Counted from the first letter of the stretch, positions 8,017-17,174 are shown. The stretch is DNA of 64,000 nt from Bacillus mycoides (GCF_001757995.1 NZ_LXLV01000057.1:1-64000), one strand, 5' to 3'. The notes: generated by a model not told the origin, from the sequence alone. Numbers and translations are program-made.

Positions 8017-8348
8017 CTATAAAAGACCGCAAAGCTTTCTTAAAAAACGCTCCGTGGCCTTATGCTTTCTTGTTTCACCTAAATAAAACGTTGTATTCAA
8101 ACCATTTAATTCTGGAGGCAGTGTGTTAATGTGTCTCCAGGCTGAAGCCTACTTCCGTTTTTTCCACTGAAGTTTACAGTTATTTCAGTCAGTTCTCCGC
8201 TCTGTAGATTTGATTTATCTAACTTAAAACTATCCAAAAGTCCTACTGTATTTAACTCTTTTGCACTCGCAATTATAGGTACCAAACTCTGACCTATAGT
8301 CAACATAAGCAGCATTAAAATTGAAAATTGATTGCTATAAACCTTCAT
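8017..8348 (-). pseudogene. Frameshifted, truncated collagen-adhesin N-terminus
   Basis: The direct frame (8106-8348, 80 residues) starts with a signal peptide (LMLLMLTIGQSLVPIIASAK) and continues KLDKSNLQSGELTEITVNFSG and LQPGDTLT, the start of the fibrinogen/collagen-binding Ig-like domain of LPXTG adhesins. It then shifts frame. Reading in the next frame gives TLPPELNGLNTTFYLGE, the expected continuation, after which similarity is lost and a stop occurs at 8017-8019. The remaining ~900 or more residues of a normal adhesin, including the sorting signal, are missing. The fragment cannot be surface-anchored. Confidence 0.7.
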
Positions 8349-8409
8349 TTTTTCTAATGTAATATTCTCTTTACTAATTTTATATTTTATAAACTTAGCA
8401 ATTACTGAT

Positions 8410-8438
8410 AACGTTGTAATCTAAAACATTACAACGTT
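8410..8438. promoter_or_regulatory. Perfect 11-bp palindrome upstream of adhesin remnant
   Basis: AACGTTGTAAT (8410-8420) and ATTACAACGTT (8428-8438) form a perfect inverted repeat 62 bp upstream of the adhesin start, with a weak T-rich tail on the plus strand. It may be the operator of the decayed adhesin gene or a terminator. Confidence 0.35.
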
Positions 8439-8552
8439 TTATCTTCCCTACCAAATCTCGAAATCTTATGTTGCATCATATCTGCCATCTTAAAATGAGC
8501 ATAAATATTTGATTAATAATGTTCTCATTTAAATGCTATCGGTTTGTTCATA

Positions 8553-8639
8553 CTATTTCCCTTTATTAATAGATTCATAACATGATTTTGTCCAAGTTTG
8601 ATAACACATTTTTAATGATTCACAATTTTTATTCACCAA
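8553..8639 (-). CDS. Possible 28-residue peptide, TTG start
   Basis: A strong AGGAGGGG site (about 8649-8656) precedes TTG-GTG-AAT. The frame gives MVNKNCESLKMCYQTWTKSC and ends 8 residues later. The ribosome binding site is the main support. The peptide is unrecognised and may be the 5' end of a decayed gene. Confidence 0.25.
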   Translation of the reverse strand: MVNKNCESLKMCYQTWTKSCYESINKGK

Positions 8640-8715
8640 ATTTTTTTGTCCCCTCCTAAAGACATTTTTTCACGCTCTCCTCCGTAATATAAGGCTATTT
8701 AGAGAACAAAAATAG

Positions 8716-8846
8716 TTTTTGTAACTTTTGTAACTGATTTTGTAATTAATGAAACCAAACAAAAAACAAGCATAAATCAAATGTAAACCAAACCAAAAAC
8801 AAATACAAACCAAATATAAACCAAATATATACTGAATATAAACAGA
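8716..8846. repeat. Degenerate ~11-bp A-rich tandem repeats
   Basis: Units resembling AACCAAATATA recur at about 11-12 bp spacing from 8750 to 8846 (for example at 8807-8840). They are preceded by TTTTGTAAC twice and TTTTGTAAT once (8716-8745). A minus-strand 60-residue frame across it (8670-8852) is low-complexity and has no ribosome binding site, so it is not called as a gene. Phasing near the helical repeat suggests DNA curvature or protein binding. Confidence 0.4.
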
Positions 8847-9080
8847 TACCAATTTCTGGATAAACCCCTATTTCAAAACCCCTCCTCCATCTACCAATCT
8901 GTTTAAGAATATGAATTTAGTATTTTATTTACAATCTACACGAGTGATTTTTATAATATTCGAATTTTTATATATCGAATATTCAATTTAACTCTCACAT
9001 GAAGACTATATTCACAATTTATTGTGGATAATAAAAAACAGTTGCTAAAGAAATTTCTTGTTCAATAGATAATTTTATAA

Positions 9081-9116
9081 AAAAGGGAGTCTCATTTTTC
9101 AATGAGACTCCCTTTT
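9081..9116 (-). terminator. Rho-independent terminator of the MFS gene
   Basis: Perfect 16-bp arms AAAAGGGAGTCTCATT (9081-9096) and AATGAGACTCCCTTTT (9101-9116) with a 4-nt loop, 9 bp past the MFS stop. Confidence 0.85.
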
Positions 9117-9124
9117 TTATATAT

Positions 9125-10324
9125 TTAAACAGAATTTTCAGCTCTATCATTCAAAATACATACTCGAGTGAAAACTACCATAATTACTACAACAACTAAA
9201 AAATATAGGAGCATGACTACTAAGGAACCTGTATGAAGCTGGCTCATTCCCCAAATTGTCACCGTCACTATTATATAGTACCCTAAGCTAAACAATGCTC
9301 CTGCTGTACCAATGACGTCCTGAAAATCTACTAACGCTAAGCTAAGACAATTCGGTAACGCTACCCCAATTCCTAATAGCAATATAAACATAGCTACTAA
9401 AAATCCAATCATATATATTATGTTTGGATTTGATCCAAATGAAGTAATAACAGTTAAGAGGATAGCTCCCCCTGTCATTACAATACAGCCTATATATATG
9501 ATTTTCTCCGGTTTATAAATAGTCAGTAACCGTTTTGAAACTTTCGCTCCAATAATAGAAGCAGAAGCGACAACGATTCCTAAAAATCCATACATACTAG
9601 GCGATAACTGAAAATACTCGATAAAGATAAACGGAGCTTCTGCATAATAGCTAAATAAAACACCATTTGCTCCTCCAATTAATAACCCATATGTTAATAC
9701 TTTCGGATTTGTAATTAATCTTTTCGCTACTAAGAAAACATTTATTTTATCCGTTACTGCGCCCGTTTTTGTTTCCGGAAGAGAAACAAACGTATACAGC
9801 AAGATCCCAACACTCATAACAACTAAACTTAAAAATACTATTTTAAATCCAAACATTTGATCAAGAAAACCACCAATTAACGGACCTATCGCTGGTGTAA
9901 AGGCAATGACTGCCGAAATTTGAGCAAACATAACATGACGTTTATGCCCCTCTACACTTTCACGAAGAATCGTTTGTGTCACAACTGAACCAGCACTTGC
10001 TCCAAATGCTTGAATAACACGACTTAATAACAAAAATTCAATGGAATTTGCAATATAGCATAAGAAACTCCCAGCGCCATATACTACAATTCCAAGTAGC
10101 ATCGCCCGGCGGCGACCAATTATATCTGATAACCATCCAATAAAAAATACACCTAAAGCAAATCCAGCAAAATAAACACTAAGAGTTAACTGCACCTCAT
10201 TATTACTTACGTGCAACGCCTTTGAAATGTCTGGTAAAGACGGTGTGTAAATTGTTTCACTAATTTGCGGAAATGCTACAAGAATAATCATTAACCAAAG
10301 TGATGGTACTGAGACTTTTTTCAT
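9125..10324 (-). CDS. MFS drug efflux pump, Bcr/CflA type
   Basis: The 399-residue protein has about 12 membrane helices. The first loop has motif A as GWLSDIIGRRRAM. The N-terminus (SETIYTPSLPDISKAL, then QLTLSVYFAGFALG) and motif C (FTPAIGPLIGGFL) fit the Bcr/CflA branch of drug:proton antiporters, whose members export bicyclomycin, chloramphenicol or sulfonamides. TAGGAGGG lies 8 nt before the ATG. The mRNA leader carries a short Pro-Pro peptide and two segments complementary to this ribosome binding site, which suggests translation is induced by a ribosome-stalling drug. The substrate is not predictable from sequence. Confidence 0.88.
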   Translation of the reverse strand: MKKVSVPSLWLMIILVAFPQISETIYTPSLPDISKALHVSNNEVQLTLSVYFAGFALGVFFIGWLSDIIGRRRAMLLGIVVYGAGSFLCYIANSIEFLLLSRVIQAFGASAGSVVTQTILRESVEGHKRHVMFAQISAVIAFTPAIGPLIGGFLDQMFGFKIVFLSLVVMSVGILLYTFVSLPETKTGAVTDKINVFLVAKRLITNPKVLTYGLLIGGANGVLFSYYAEAPFIFIEYFQLSPSMYGFLGIVVASASIIGAKVSKRLLTIYKPEKIIYIGCIVMTGGAILLTVITSFGSNPNIIYMIGFLVAMFILLLGIGVALPNCLSLALVDFQDVIGTAGALFSLGYYIIVTVTIWGMSQLHTGSLVVMLLYFLVVVVIMVVFTRVCILNDRAENSV

Positions 10325-10330
10325 TTTTAA

Positions 10331-10479
10331 TACCCTCCTATAACTTTGAAAATCTCAGAAATAAAAAGACTTTCTTAGCTACGGAACAGGAGGGGCCATT
10401 ATAGAAATTCGATCATAAAACAACAAAGAAAACACCTCAATTACGCATGTTAATACTTATAGGAGGGTAATATTAACAT
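10331..10479 (-). promoter_or_regulatory. MFS leader with SD-sequestering segments
   Basis: The MFS ribosome binding region TACCCTCCTATAA (plus strand 10331-10343) has a perfect 13-nt complement at 10457-10469. That complement lies in the loop of a 9-bp hairpin (ATGTTAATA 10447-10455, TATTAACAT 10471-10479). A second complement, CCCTCCT, lies within the GCC-CCT-CCT codons of the leader peptide. Either could occlude the Shine-Dalgarno site until a ribosome stalls on the leader. This is the layout of translational attenuation, inferred from base pairing only. Confidence 0.55.
10379..10423 (-). CDS. Leader peptide MFYDRISIMAPPVP upstream of MFS pump
   Basis: A TTG start at 10423 has GAGGTG 9 nt upstream and gives a 14-residue peptide ending MAPPVP before TAG at 10379-10381. 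The stop is 54 bp before the MFS start codon. Consecutive prolines near the C-terminus slow ribosomes, and two of its codons overlap the anti-Shine-Dalgarno segment. It resembles attenuator peptides of inducible antibiotic-resistance genes. A shorter version could start at the ATG at 10399. Confidence 0.5.
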   Translation of the reverse strand: MFYDRISIMAPPVP

Positions 10480-10623
10480 TGATTTTACAATATAGTCTTT
10501 CAATTATATGATAGGTTGTATTTGTTTTCTAGTGTTCATAATCTGAATATTTTTTAGTAGACGAATGTCCTTTCAATTCTCTCGGAAAATTAATACGATT
10601 TAAAAAGTACAACTAAACAACTG

Positions 10624-10672
10624 AAATGCCCCTTCAATTGTTGAAATCAGTCTCACAATTGAAGGGGCATTT
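10624..10672. terminator. Hairpin terminator after amidohydrolase gene
   Basis: Perfect 18-bp arms AAATGCCCCTTCAATTGT (10624-10641) and ACAATTGAAGGGGCATTT (10655-10672). The best T run (8 T) is on the plus strand, but it sits 8 bp beyond the stop of the leftward amidohydrolase operon and probably works in both directions. Confidence 0.7.
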
Positions 10673-10680
10673 TTTTATGG

Positions 10681-12300
10681 CTAAATTTTCACTGATTGTT
10701 CTTCTTGATAGATAATTTCACCATCAATAATTGTTGTTTCTACTTTTAAATCTTTAATTTCGCTTGGGTTGACACTTAAGATGCTGTCATTTAATATAAC
10801 TAAATCCGCCAACTTTCCGGCCTCTATGCTTCCTTTTATCTCTTCTTCAAAACTCGCATAAGCGCCATTCCATGTGTATAGTTTAATAGCTTCCATTACG
10901 CTTATAGATTGATTAGTACCAATCTCCATTCCAGACTTGCTTCTTCTATTGACAGCAACGTGAATTCCTAATAAAGGATTATAGTCAGTAACTGGTGCGT
11001 CCGATCCACCTGCTGCAATGATGCCGCGATCAATAAAATCACGAGCAGCGTACATGTGATTAACACGATCACCATAGTGCTCTACATATATCTCTCCGAA
11101 TTCATATGGAAATGGAGGGTTTGGAATTGGAATCATCTCGAGTTTTTTCATTCTCTCTTGTAAATCTGGTGAAGAAATTCCCGCGTGCTCGATTCGATGA
11201 CGGTGGTCTTTTCTTGGTGATTCCTGAAGCGCTTTTTCTACACAATTTAAATACATTTCAATCGCTTTATCACCTTGTGCATGTACAGTGATTTGATAGC
11301 CTTTTTTATGCGCTTCACCTAAAACCTGATAGATTTCTTCCTCACTATAATAAAGAATGCCATAATTGTTAGAGTCACTCGAGTACGACTCACGGGTTGC
11401 AATTGTAGGCCCAGTGCTACTTCCATCTGTAAACATTTTAGCTGGTCCAACTTTGAATCTTTCATCTCCGGTACCAGTTACCACACCAGCTTCGACCATT
11501 TTATTAACAAATTCATGGGAGTTATTTAACTGACATATCATTGCATATATTCGGACACGAATATCCTTACTCTTCACAGCTTGTTGTAGTAAACGGTAAC
11601 TCTCCGGTCCAAATCCACCTGCATCATGTATACTTGTTATGCCCGCTGCAACGAAATGATCTGATCCAATTTTCACAGCCTTCATCATTTCACTTTCTGT
11701 ATAACTTGCAACCTCGCTCATCCTCATATTTGCTGCTTCAATTAATTTTCCTGTAAGCCTTCCTGCCTGATTCTTTTCAATAATCCCCCCACTCGTGTTC
11801 GGTGTGTTCTCGTTAATTTGCGCAATTTCTAATGCTTTGCTGTTTACTACGCTTATATGGTTGCAAGTACGGGATACAATAATAGGGTGTTCAACTGAAA
11901 TTTCATCCAGCTCAGTAATCGTTGGATAACGCTTTTCCTTCACAGCGTTTTCATTAAAGCCCCAAGCACGTATCCATTCACCTTTTGGAGTTTCTAACGC
12001 CTTCTTTTTCAAGTCATCTAACAAAGCCTCGATAGAATCAATATGTTCAACTTTACAACTTACCGCCAATTGATTCAACCCATGAGCAATGAGGTGAATA
12101 TGAGAATCAATGAATCCAGGAAGAAGCGTTTTTCCTTGTAGGTCAATTACAGCTGTTTGTTCTCCTATTAAACTCTTAACCTCCTGATTTGAGCCAACAA
12201 CTGCGATGCGATTATCTTTTATTGCTACGGCTTCGACTACTGTATTCTTTTTGTCTACTGTAATAACTTCTCCATTTATCAATACAACATCAGCTTTCAT
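10681..12300 (-). CDS. YtcJ-type metal-dependent amidohydrolase
   Basis: The 539-residue protein begins with the beta-strand half-domain of amidohydrolases (VVLINGEVITVD), then LPGFIDSHIHLIAHG with metal-binding HxH near residues 67-69. Later it has VHAQGDKAI and HRIEHAG (metal His residues) and AAGGSDAPVTDYNPL (catalytic Asp). This is the amidohydrolase-3/YtcJ group, which cleaves amide or related bonds of poorly known substrates. It is the last gene of the leftward amine-catabolic cluster, 91 bp after the aminotransferase. A role in releasing an amine or beta-alanine from an N-acyl precursor would fit, but is inferred only from position. A second, lipoprotein version occurs at 44434. Confidence 0.82.
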   Translation of the reverse strand: MKADVVLINGEVITVDKKNTVVEAVAIKDNRIAVVGSNQEVKSLIGEQTAVIDLQGKTLLPGFIDSHIHLIAHGLNQLAVSCKVEHIDSIEALLDDLKKKALETPKGEWIRAWGFNENAVKEKRYPTITELDEISVEHPIIVSRTCNHISVVNSKALEIAQINENTPNTSGGIIEKNQAGRLTGKLIEAANMRMSEVASYTESEMMKAVKIGSDHFVAAGITSIHDAGGFGPESYRLLQQAVKSKDIRVRIYAMICQLNNSHEFVNKMVEAGVVTGTGDERFKVGPAKMFTDGSSTGPTIATRESYSSDSNNYGILYYSEEEIYQVLGEAHKKGYQITVHAQGDKAIEMYLNCVEKALQESPRKDHRHRIEHAGISSPDLQERMKKLEMIPIPNPPFPYEFGEIYVEHYGDRVNHMYAARDFIDRGIIAAGGSDAPVTDYNPLLGIHVAVNRRSKSGMEIGTNQSISVMEAIKLYTWNGAYASFEEEIKGSIEAGKLADLVILNDSILSVNPSEIKDLKVETTIIDGEIIYQEEQSVKI

Positions 12301-12391
12301 AAACTCAACCCTTTCGGAATTACTCTTTTAGAGTAATTCATTCAGTATTTAAAGTTGTATCTCTCAATATTCTATTCCGCTTTTTAACAAA

Positions 12392-13747
12392 TTAAAGTTG
12401 ATATAAACATTCTTTCATTGTTTTAACGATAAAGGTAAAGTCTTCCTCTGTGATGCTTAATGGAGGAGCAAGCTGTAAAATATTATTGTAACCTGCGACA
12501 GTGTCACCATTTTTACCAATAATTAGACCTTTTTCTTTACAAGCATTGATAACTTTGTTCATCTTTTCAATAGAAGCTGGTTCTTTTGTTTGCTTATCTT
12601 CCACTAGTTCAATGCCTAAAAGAAGGCCCTTTCCGCGAACATCTCCTACGTTTGGATGTTCTTTTACATCCTCAAGTTCATATAACAGTCGTTCACCCAA
12701 TTCTTTGGAACGTTCAATGAGTTTCTCATTCTCCATAATTTCTAAATTCTTCAAAGCTAAAGCGCAAGCAGCAGGATTTCCTCCAAACGTATTCACATGG
12801 CGGAAGCGATCATAATCTTCACTGCCTACGAATGCCTCATAAACCTCTCGTCTAACTGCTGTTGCTGACAAAGGAAGATACGCACTTGTAATACCTTTTG
12901 CCATTGTAATGATATCTGGTTTAACGCCATAATTCATAAATCCAAATGGCTTCCCAGTCCGGCCAAATCCACATATAACTTCATCACAAATGAGCAACGC
13001 ACCGTGCTTCTCGCAAATTTCTTTTACTTTTTCCATATATCCATCAGGAGGCATCAAAATGCCGCCCCCGGTAATAATCGGCTCCATAATCACACCGGCT
13101 ACTGTTTGACTTAACTCCCATGTCATGACACGATCGATTTCATCAGCACTTGCCAGTGTACGAACATCCTCTGGATTACGATACGTATCCGGCGGTGCTA
13201 CATGCAGGAATCCTTGCCCCAATGGTTCATATTTATACTTTCGCTGTGCTTGACCTGTTGCTGCAAGAGCCCCCATTGTGTTACCGTGATAAGCACGATA
13301 GCGTGAAATAAACTTATAGCGTCCATGATCACCTTTTTGTTGATGATATTGACGAGCAATTTTAAACGCTGTTTCATTCGCTTCCGATCCACTGTTAGAA
13401 AAGAAAATGACGTATTCATCACCGAGCCATTCATTCAATTTCTCTGCTAATTTAATAGCAGGAACATGACTTTGTGTCAGAGGGAAATACGGCATTTCTT
13501 CAAGCTGTTCAAACGCCGCTCTCGCAAGCTCTTTTCGGCCATACCCAACATTCACGCACCAAAGACCGGACATACCGTCTAAATAACGGTTTCCATCAAT
13601 ATCCGTCACCCATGCCCCTTCTGCTTTTGTGATAATTAAATTCGTTGGATTAGGGGTTACTCCTTTCATTGCATGCCAAAGGTACTTTTCATCTGCTTTT
13701 TTCAAACTTTGTGTTTGCTCTGTCGCTTGCACAATCACCAGCTCCAT
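12392..13747 (-). CDS. Class III omega-amino acid aminotransferase (beta-alanine or GABA type)
   Basis: The 451-residue protein has the class III signature: FFSNSGSEANETAFK, YRAYHGNTMGALAATG, MEPIITGGGI, LLICDEVICGFGRTG and the PLP lysine in ITMAKGITS. Length and motifs match omega-amino acid:pyruvate transaminases. Directly upstream (30 bp) is the malonate/methylmalonate-semialdehyde dehydrogenase, a pairing typical of beta-alanine breakdown: beta-alanine to malonate semialdehyde (this enzyme), then to acetyl-CoA. Putrescine, GABA or taurine transamination are alternatives. Control is probably from the upstream cluster promoter. Confidence 0.85.
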   Translation of the reverse strand: MELVIVQATEQTQSLKKADEKYLWHAMKGVTPNPTNLIITKAEGAWVTDIDGNRYLDGMSGLWCVNVGYGRKELARAAFEQLEEMPYFPLTQSHVPAIKLAEKLNEWLGDEYVIFFSNSGSEANETAFKIARQYHQQKGDHGRYKFISRYRAYHGNTMGALAATGQAQRKYKYEPLGQGFLHVAPPDTYRNPEDVRTLASADEIDRVMTWELSQTVAGVIMEPIITGGGILMPPDGYMEKVKEICEKHGALLICDEVICGFGRTGKPFGFMNYGVKPDIITMAKGITSAYLPLSATAVRREVYEAFVGSEDYDRFRHVNTFGGNPAACALALKNLEIMENEKLIERSKELGERLLYELEDVKEHPNVGDVRGKGLLLGIELVEDKQTKEPASIEKMNKVINACKEKGLIIGKNGDTVAGYNNILQLAPPLSITEEDFTFIVKTMKECLYQL

Positions 13748-13777
13748 TCTATCCTTTTATGATTTCATATCACTCTT

Positions 13778-15238
13778 TCAATAACGACCCGTAAGCATTT
13801 TCTTGCGAGTATAGAATTCTACGCCATCTTTTCCATTTGCATGGAGATCACCATAGAAGGATTTCTTATAACCTGAGAATGGGAAGAATGCCATTGGAGC
13901 GGGAACTCCAAGATTGACCCCAAGCATACCTGCATCAATTTCTTCACGGAATTCACGAATAGCTTTAGCGCTATCGGTGTACAGGCATGCACCATTTGCG
14001 AATGGTGATGCATTAGCAACACGAATCGCTTCCATTAAATCTTTTACACGTACAATAGAAAGAACCGGTGCGAAGATTTCATCTTGCCAAATTTTCATTT
14101 CCTGTGTCACATTGTCAAAAATCGTTGGGCCAACAAAATAACCTTGGCTGTTTGCTGCATCGTCTTCACGTCCGTCACGAATAAGTGTCGCTCCCTGCTC
14201 TACACCGGATTGAATGTATCCGAGTGTACGCTCTTTATGTCCTTCACGAATAACGGGACCAAGGAAAACACCTTCTTCCAATCCATTACCAATAGTAATT
14301 GCATTAGCCTCTTGTAGCAGTCTATTAACGAGCTCATCTGCAACGTCTTCTTCAACGACAACAACAGCCGCAGCCATGCATCGTTCACCAGCTGAACCGA
14401 AAGCAGCATTTGTAATTTCTTTCACTGTAGAACTAAGGTCCGCATCTTTTAATACGATCGAATGATTTTTTGCCCCTGCAAGAGCTTGTACACGTTTGCC
14501 GTTAGCTGCTGCTGTTATATATATATACTCAGCCACAGGTTGAGAACCAACGAAAGATACAGCCTTCACATCCTCATTGTCAAGAATGCCGTTAACGACG
14601 TCATGTGCACCATGCACAATATTTAGTACTCCATCTGGAAGACCTGCTTCTTTAAACAGTTCAGCTATGCGATTAGCCAATAGCGGTGTCCTTTCAGATG
14701 GTTTTAATACAAACGTATTTCCGCATGCAATCGCTAGTGGAAACATCCAGCATGGCACCATCATTGGAAAGTTAAATGGCGTTATTCCTGCGATTACTCC
14801 GATTGGGTAACGATACATCCCTGATTCAACACCAGTAGCAATATCGGGAAGTTGCTCTCCCATCATTAAAGTGGGTGCGCCTGCGGCAAATTCAACACAT
14901 TCAATCCCCCGCTGTACTTCACCGTAAGCTTCTTTATAACTTTTTCCATTTTCCAAGGTAACGAGTTTAGCTAACTCTTCCCAGTTTTCAATCAATAGCT
15001 GTTGATAGTGAAATAGAATCCGAGCACGCCGAGGTACTGCGACCCTTCTCCATGTTTTGAATGCTTCTTTAGCAGTTGCTACAGCTCTATCTACATCTTC
15101 TTTAGTCGAAAGCGGCACACGGGCAATAATCTCTCCTGTTGCTGGATTTGGTACATCTTCAACTTGTTTACTTGTGGATTCTATCCATTGTCCACCAATA
15201 TAATTTTTCAACGTTTGTACATTTTTCGTTACTACCAT
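13778..15238 (-). CDS. mmsA: CoA-acylating (methyl)malonate-semialdehyde dehydrogenase
   Basis: The 486-residue protein is close to IolA/Mms[12 protein letters not shown] start, [50 protein letters not shown] and catalytic Cys in [10 protein letters not shown]. The 'GAKNH' in place of the usual LELGGK is diagnostic for this CoA-dependent group, which lacks the general-base Glu. It oxidises malonate semialdehyde to acetyl-CoA and CO2. TAGGAGG precedes the ATG. Adjacent to the aminotransferase it completes a beta-alanine route; a role in valine or inositol breakdown is less likely because no such neighbours exist. Confidence 0.88.
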   Translation of the reverse strand: MVVTKNVQTLKNYIGGQWIESTSKQVEDVPNPATGEIIARVPLSTKEDVDRAVATAKEAFKTWRRVAVPRRARILFHYQQLLIENWEELAKLVTLENGKSYKEAYGEVQRGIECVEFAAGAPTLMMGEQLPDIATGVESGMYRYPIGVIAGITPFNFPMMVPCWMFPLAIACGNTFVLKPSERTPLLANRIAELFKEAGLPDGVLNIVHGAHDVVNGILDNEDVKAVSFVGSQPVAEYIYITAAANGKRVQALAGAKNHSIVLKDADLSSTVKEITNAAFGSAGERCMAAAVVVVEEDVADELVNRLLQEANAITIGNGLEEGVFLGPVIREGHKERTLGYIQSGVEQGATLIRDGREDDAANSQGYFVGPTIFDNVTQEMKIWQDEIFAPVLSIVRVKDLMEAIRVANASPFANGACLYTDSAKAIREFREEIDAGMLGVNLGVPAPMAFFPFSGYKKSFYGDLHANGKDGVEFYTRKKMLTGRY

Positions 15239-15313
15239 GGTGAAGCCTCCTATTTTAAGATAACCGTCCTATGTATTTATTACACTCACAAAAGAAAGCG
15301 CATTCATTTGACG

Positions 15314-15335
15314 GTATGTAAACTTATTTACATAC
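15314..15335. promoter_or_regulatory. Perfect 9-bp palindrome upstream of mmsA
   Basis: GTATGTAAA (15314-15322) and TTTACATAC (15327-15335) are perfect inverted repeats with a 4-bp spacer in the 190-bp gap before mmsA. The position suits an operator of an internal promoter; the binding protein is unknown. Confidence 0.35.
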
Positions 15336-15420
15336 ATTTTTTCAACATTACTAATCTTAATCTCTTATCTATTGCATACGCAGGAGCAGTCATCTGCTCA
15401 GCATTTGTCCACTCCACCAC
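15328..15420 (-). CDS. Possible 30-residue peptide or gene remnant
   Basis: The frame GTG-GTG-GAG starts 8 bp after the cupin stop and gives MVEWTNAEQMTAPAYAIDKR followed by 10 residues. It has no proper ribosome binding site. The composition looks coding, so it may be a remnant of a lost gene in the cluster. Confidence 0.25.
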   Translation of the reverse strand: MVEWTNAEQMTAPAYAIDKRLRLVMLKKCM

Positions 15421-15428
15421 AGTTCACA

Positions 15429-15710
15429 TTATTTCAGATTAATCTCATGGTTCATCTTATAATTCTTTTTCAAAAATACTGGACAATCCCATTCACAAAC
15501 AAGGTCCTTAGCCAAGGAAACAATCCAGTCCTTTGTAAGATGATGCCTTTTTCCATCAACAGTAATAAACACTTCACCGTCTGTCACATAGAAAACTTCC
15601 TGCTCTTCTACATGCCACGTTCCTTTATTCGGTTCGCCTACCCACGGTTCCCATGTGTGAACACCTAGTTGCCCTGCTTCTTCTGCCGTAAGTTTTTTCG
15701 CAAAAAACAT
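15429..15710 (-). CDS. Small cupin protein of the amine/beta-alanine cluster
   Basis: The 93-residue protein is a single cupin barrel of the DUF861/Cupin_3 type: WEPWVGEPNKGTWHVEEQEV, then FYVTDGEVFITVDG, VSLAKDLVCEWDCP and a LKKNYK end. The usual metal ligands are reduced to His34 and two Glu residues (HVEEQE). Such small cupins recur in amine and amino-acid catabolic operons, but their reaction is unclear. It sits between the MATE transporter (45 bp upstream) and mmsA and should be co-transcribed. Confidence 0.72.
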   Translation of the reverse strand: MFFAKKLTAEEAGQLGVHTWEPWVGEPNKGTWHVEEQEVFYVTDGEVFITVDGKRHHLTKDWIVSLAKDLVCEWDCPVFLKKNYKMNHEINLK

Positions 15711-15755
15711 AATGATCCTCTCTCTTTCTTATTGGTAATTTTGAAGGAATCAATT

Positions 15756-17174
15756 CTATAAATCTACCGTCTTAACATTTGTAACTTTTAAACATTTGAA
15801 TTCTTTTCTCATAAAGTATATGGCAATGAGAACGCCTGGAATTTCTGCAGCAGGACCTGCGTACCATACACCTTCCACACCCCAGAATTTCGGGAAAATA
15901 AATAGAAATGGGAACAAGAACAACAGCATTTTGCTAACATTAATAAACGTTGCGATCCAATTTCTCTCTTGTGATTCAAAATAACCGGAGATAAGTAAAC
16001 TGACCGCATTAAGCATAAACAAAGAATTGAATACCACTGTCGTCCAAATGCCCAGTTTCTGCAATTCAGCATTACCACCGGAGAAAAATGACACAACTGG
16101 ATCTGCAAAAATGATTAGTATGGCTGTCACAATCACAAAGAAGGAAACTGTAAAAATGAGCCCCATCTTAATTGCTTGCTTAACACGATCAAGGTTTCCC
16201 GCACCGTAATTATAACTAATAATCGGTTGAAGTCCTGTCATTCCACCGAGCGCTGCTAAGGCGAGCAAATTTGTAATATAACCGTTTTGAATCGTGAAAG
16301 CGGCAACGTGCAGCCCACCACCGTAGCTTTGTAGTAAGTTGTTGAAGATAATAATGGCAAAAAACATCATAAACTGACTCGAGAAAGATGCAAAGCCCGT
16401 CCAAGCTACTTCACCAATCGTCTTGAGATTAATCATCATATCTTTCATTTTCGGCTTAAGTTTTGTTTTACCAAACCAGAAATAAAAGATTAGGAGAACA
16501 GGGATCGATTGCGAAATCGTATTGGCCCATGAAGAACCCATCATCCCCATGTCATACTTCGTCACCATAATCCACTCTGTAATCCCAGCAACAACTGCTG
16601 CGACTAACCAACTGTTCATTGATAATCCAGGTTTTTCATCAATATTAGTTAAAATACTTAATACAACGGCCAATATCGTTAATGGTAATGAAATCCATAG
16701 TAGTCGGCTATATTGCACCGCATACGGGAGCGCTTCATCACTTGCTCCGAATAAAATCATAATTTCATTTTCAAAGACCAATCCAAGTACAGCTATCAAA
16801 GTGGAAAGGAAAAGAGTAAACCATAAAGTTTGTCCCATAATACTTCTAGCTTCTTCGACCTTCCCTTTTCCAAGTCGAAGTGAAATGACCGCTCCGGCCC
16901 CCACCCCCAAAAGAACACCAATCATTCGGGTAATAACCATGACCGTAAATCCAATTCCAATCCCTTCGATTTCCAGCTCCTGAAAGCCACTAACGAAATA
17001 GCCATCGACAACCGATACAACTCCTAGAATTACGTTAGCCATAATTCCTGCCAAAGCAAACCGTAAATATAGTAATGGAATACTTTTGGTTCCCAGCATT
17101 GAATCAGACGCCAGCTTATTCATTACTTCTGGTTGCTCTATGTTCGATGACGGACGGTTGTCCACTATTTTCAT
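15756..17174 (-). CDS. MATE-family multidrug/organic cation transporter
   Basis: The 472-residue protein has 12 predicted helices in two similar halves (LRFALAGIMANVILGVVSVV and the second half ISYNYGAGNLDRVKQAIKMG). The YNYGAGN...R...A motif is characteristic of MATE exporters of the MepA/NorM type, which exchange cationic substrates for Na+ or H+. Of the two ATGs 6 bp apart, the second (17174) has the better spacing to AAGGGGAT. A MATE pump in place of the usual amino-acid permease is unusual for a catabolic operon; it could export excess amine or toxic aldehyde, or it may import. Substrate unknown. Confidence 0.83.
   Translation of the reverse strand: MKIVDNRPSSNIEQPEVMNKLASDSMLGTKSIPLLYLRFALAGIMANVILGVVSVVDGYFVSGFQELEIEGIGIGFTVMVITRMIGVLLGVGAGAVISLRLGKGKVEEARSIMGQTLWFTLFLSTLIAVLGLVFENEIMILFGASDEALPYAVQYSRLLWISLPLTILAVVLSILTNIDEKPGLSMNSWLVAAVVAGITEWIMVTKYDMGMMGSSWANTISQSIPVLLIFYFWFGKTKLKPKMKDMMINLKTIGEVAWTGFASFSSQFMMFFAIIIFNNLLQSYGGGLHVAAFTIQNGYITNLLALAALGGMTGLQPIISYNYGAGNLDRVKQAIKMGLIFTVSFFVIVTAILIIFADPVVSFFSGGNAELQKLGIWTTVVFNSLFMLNAVSLLISGYFESQERNWIATFINVSKMLLFLFPFLFIFPKFWGVEGVWYAGPAAEIPGVLIAIYFMRKEFKCLKVTNVKTVDL

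Noticed and set aside
8670-8852. 60-residue minus-strand frame rich in Phe/Tyr/Ile
   Set aside because: It reads through the A-rich repeat array, is low-complexity and lacks a ribosome binding site.
13198-13434. Second minus-strand frame inside the aminotransferase
   Set aside because: Shadow of a well-supported gene; no start signal and no homology-like pattern.
16522-16983. 153-residue plus-strand frame inside the MATE gene
   Set aside because: Antisense shadow of a membrane protein; composition follows from the opposite strand.
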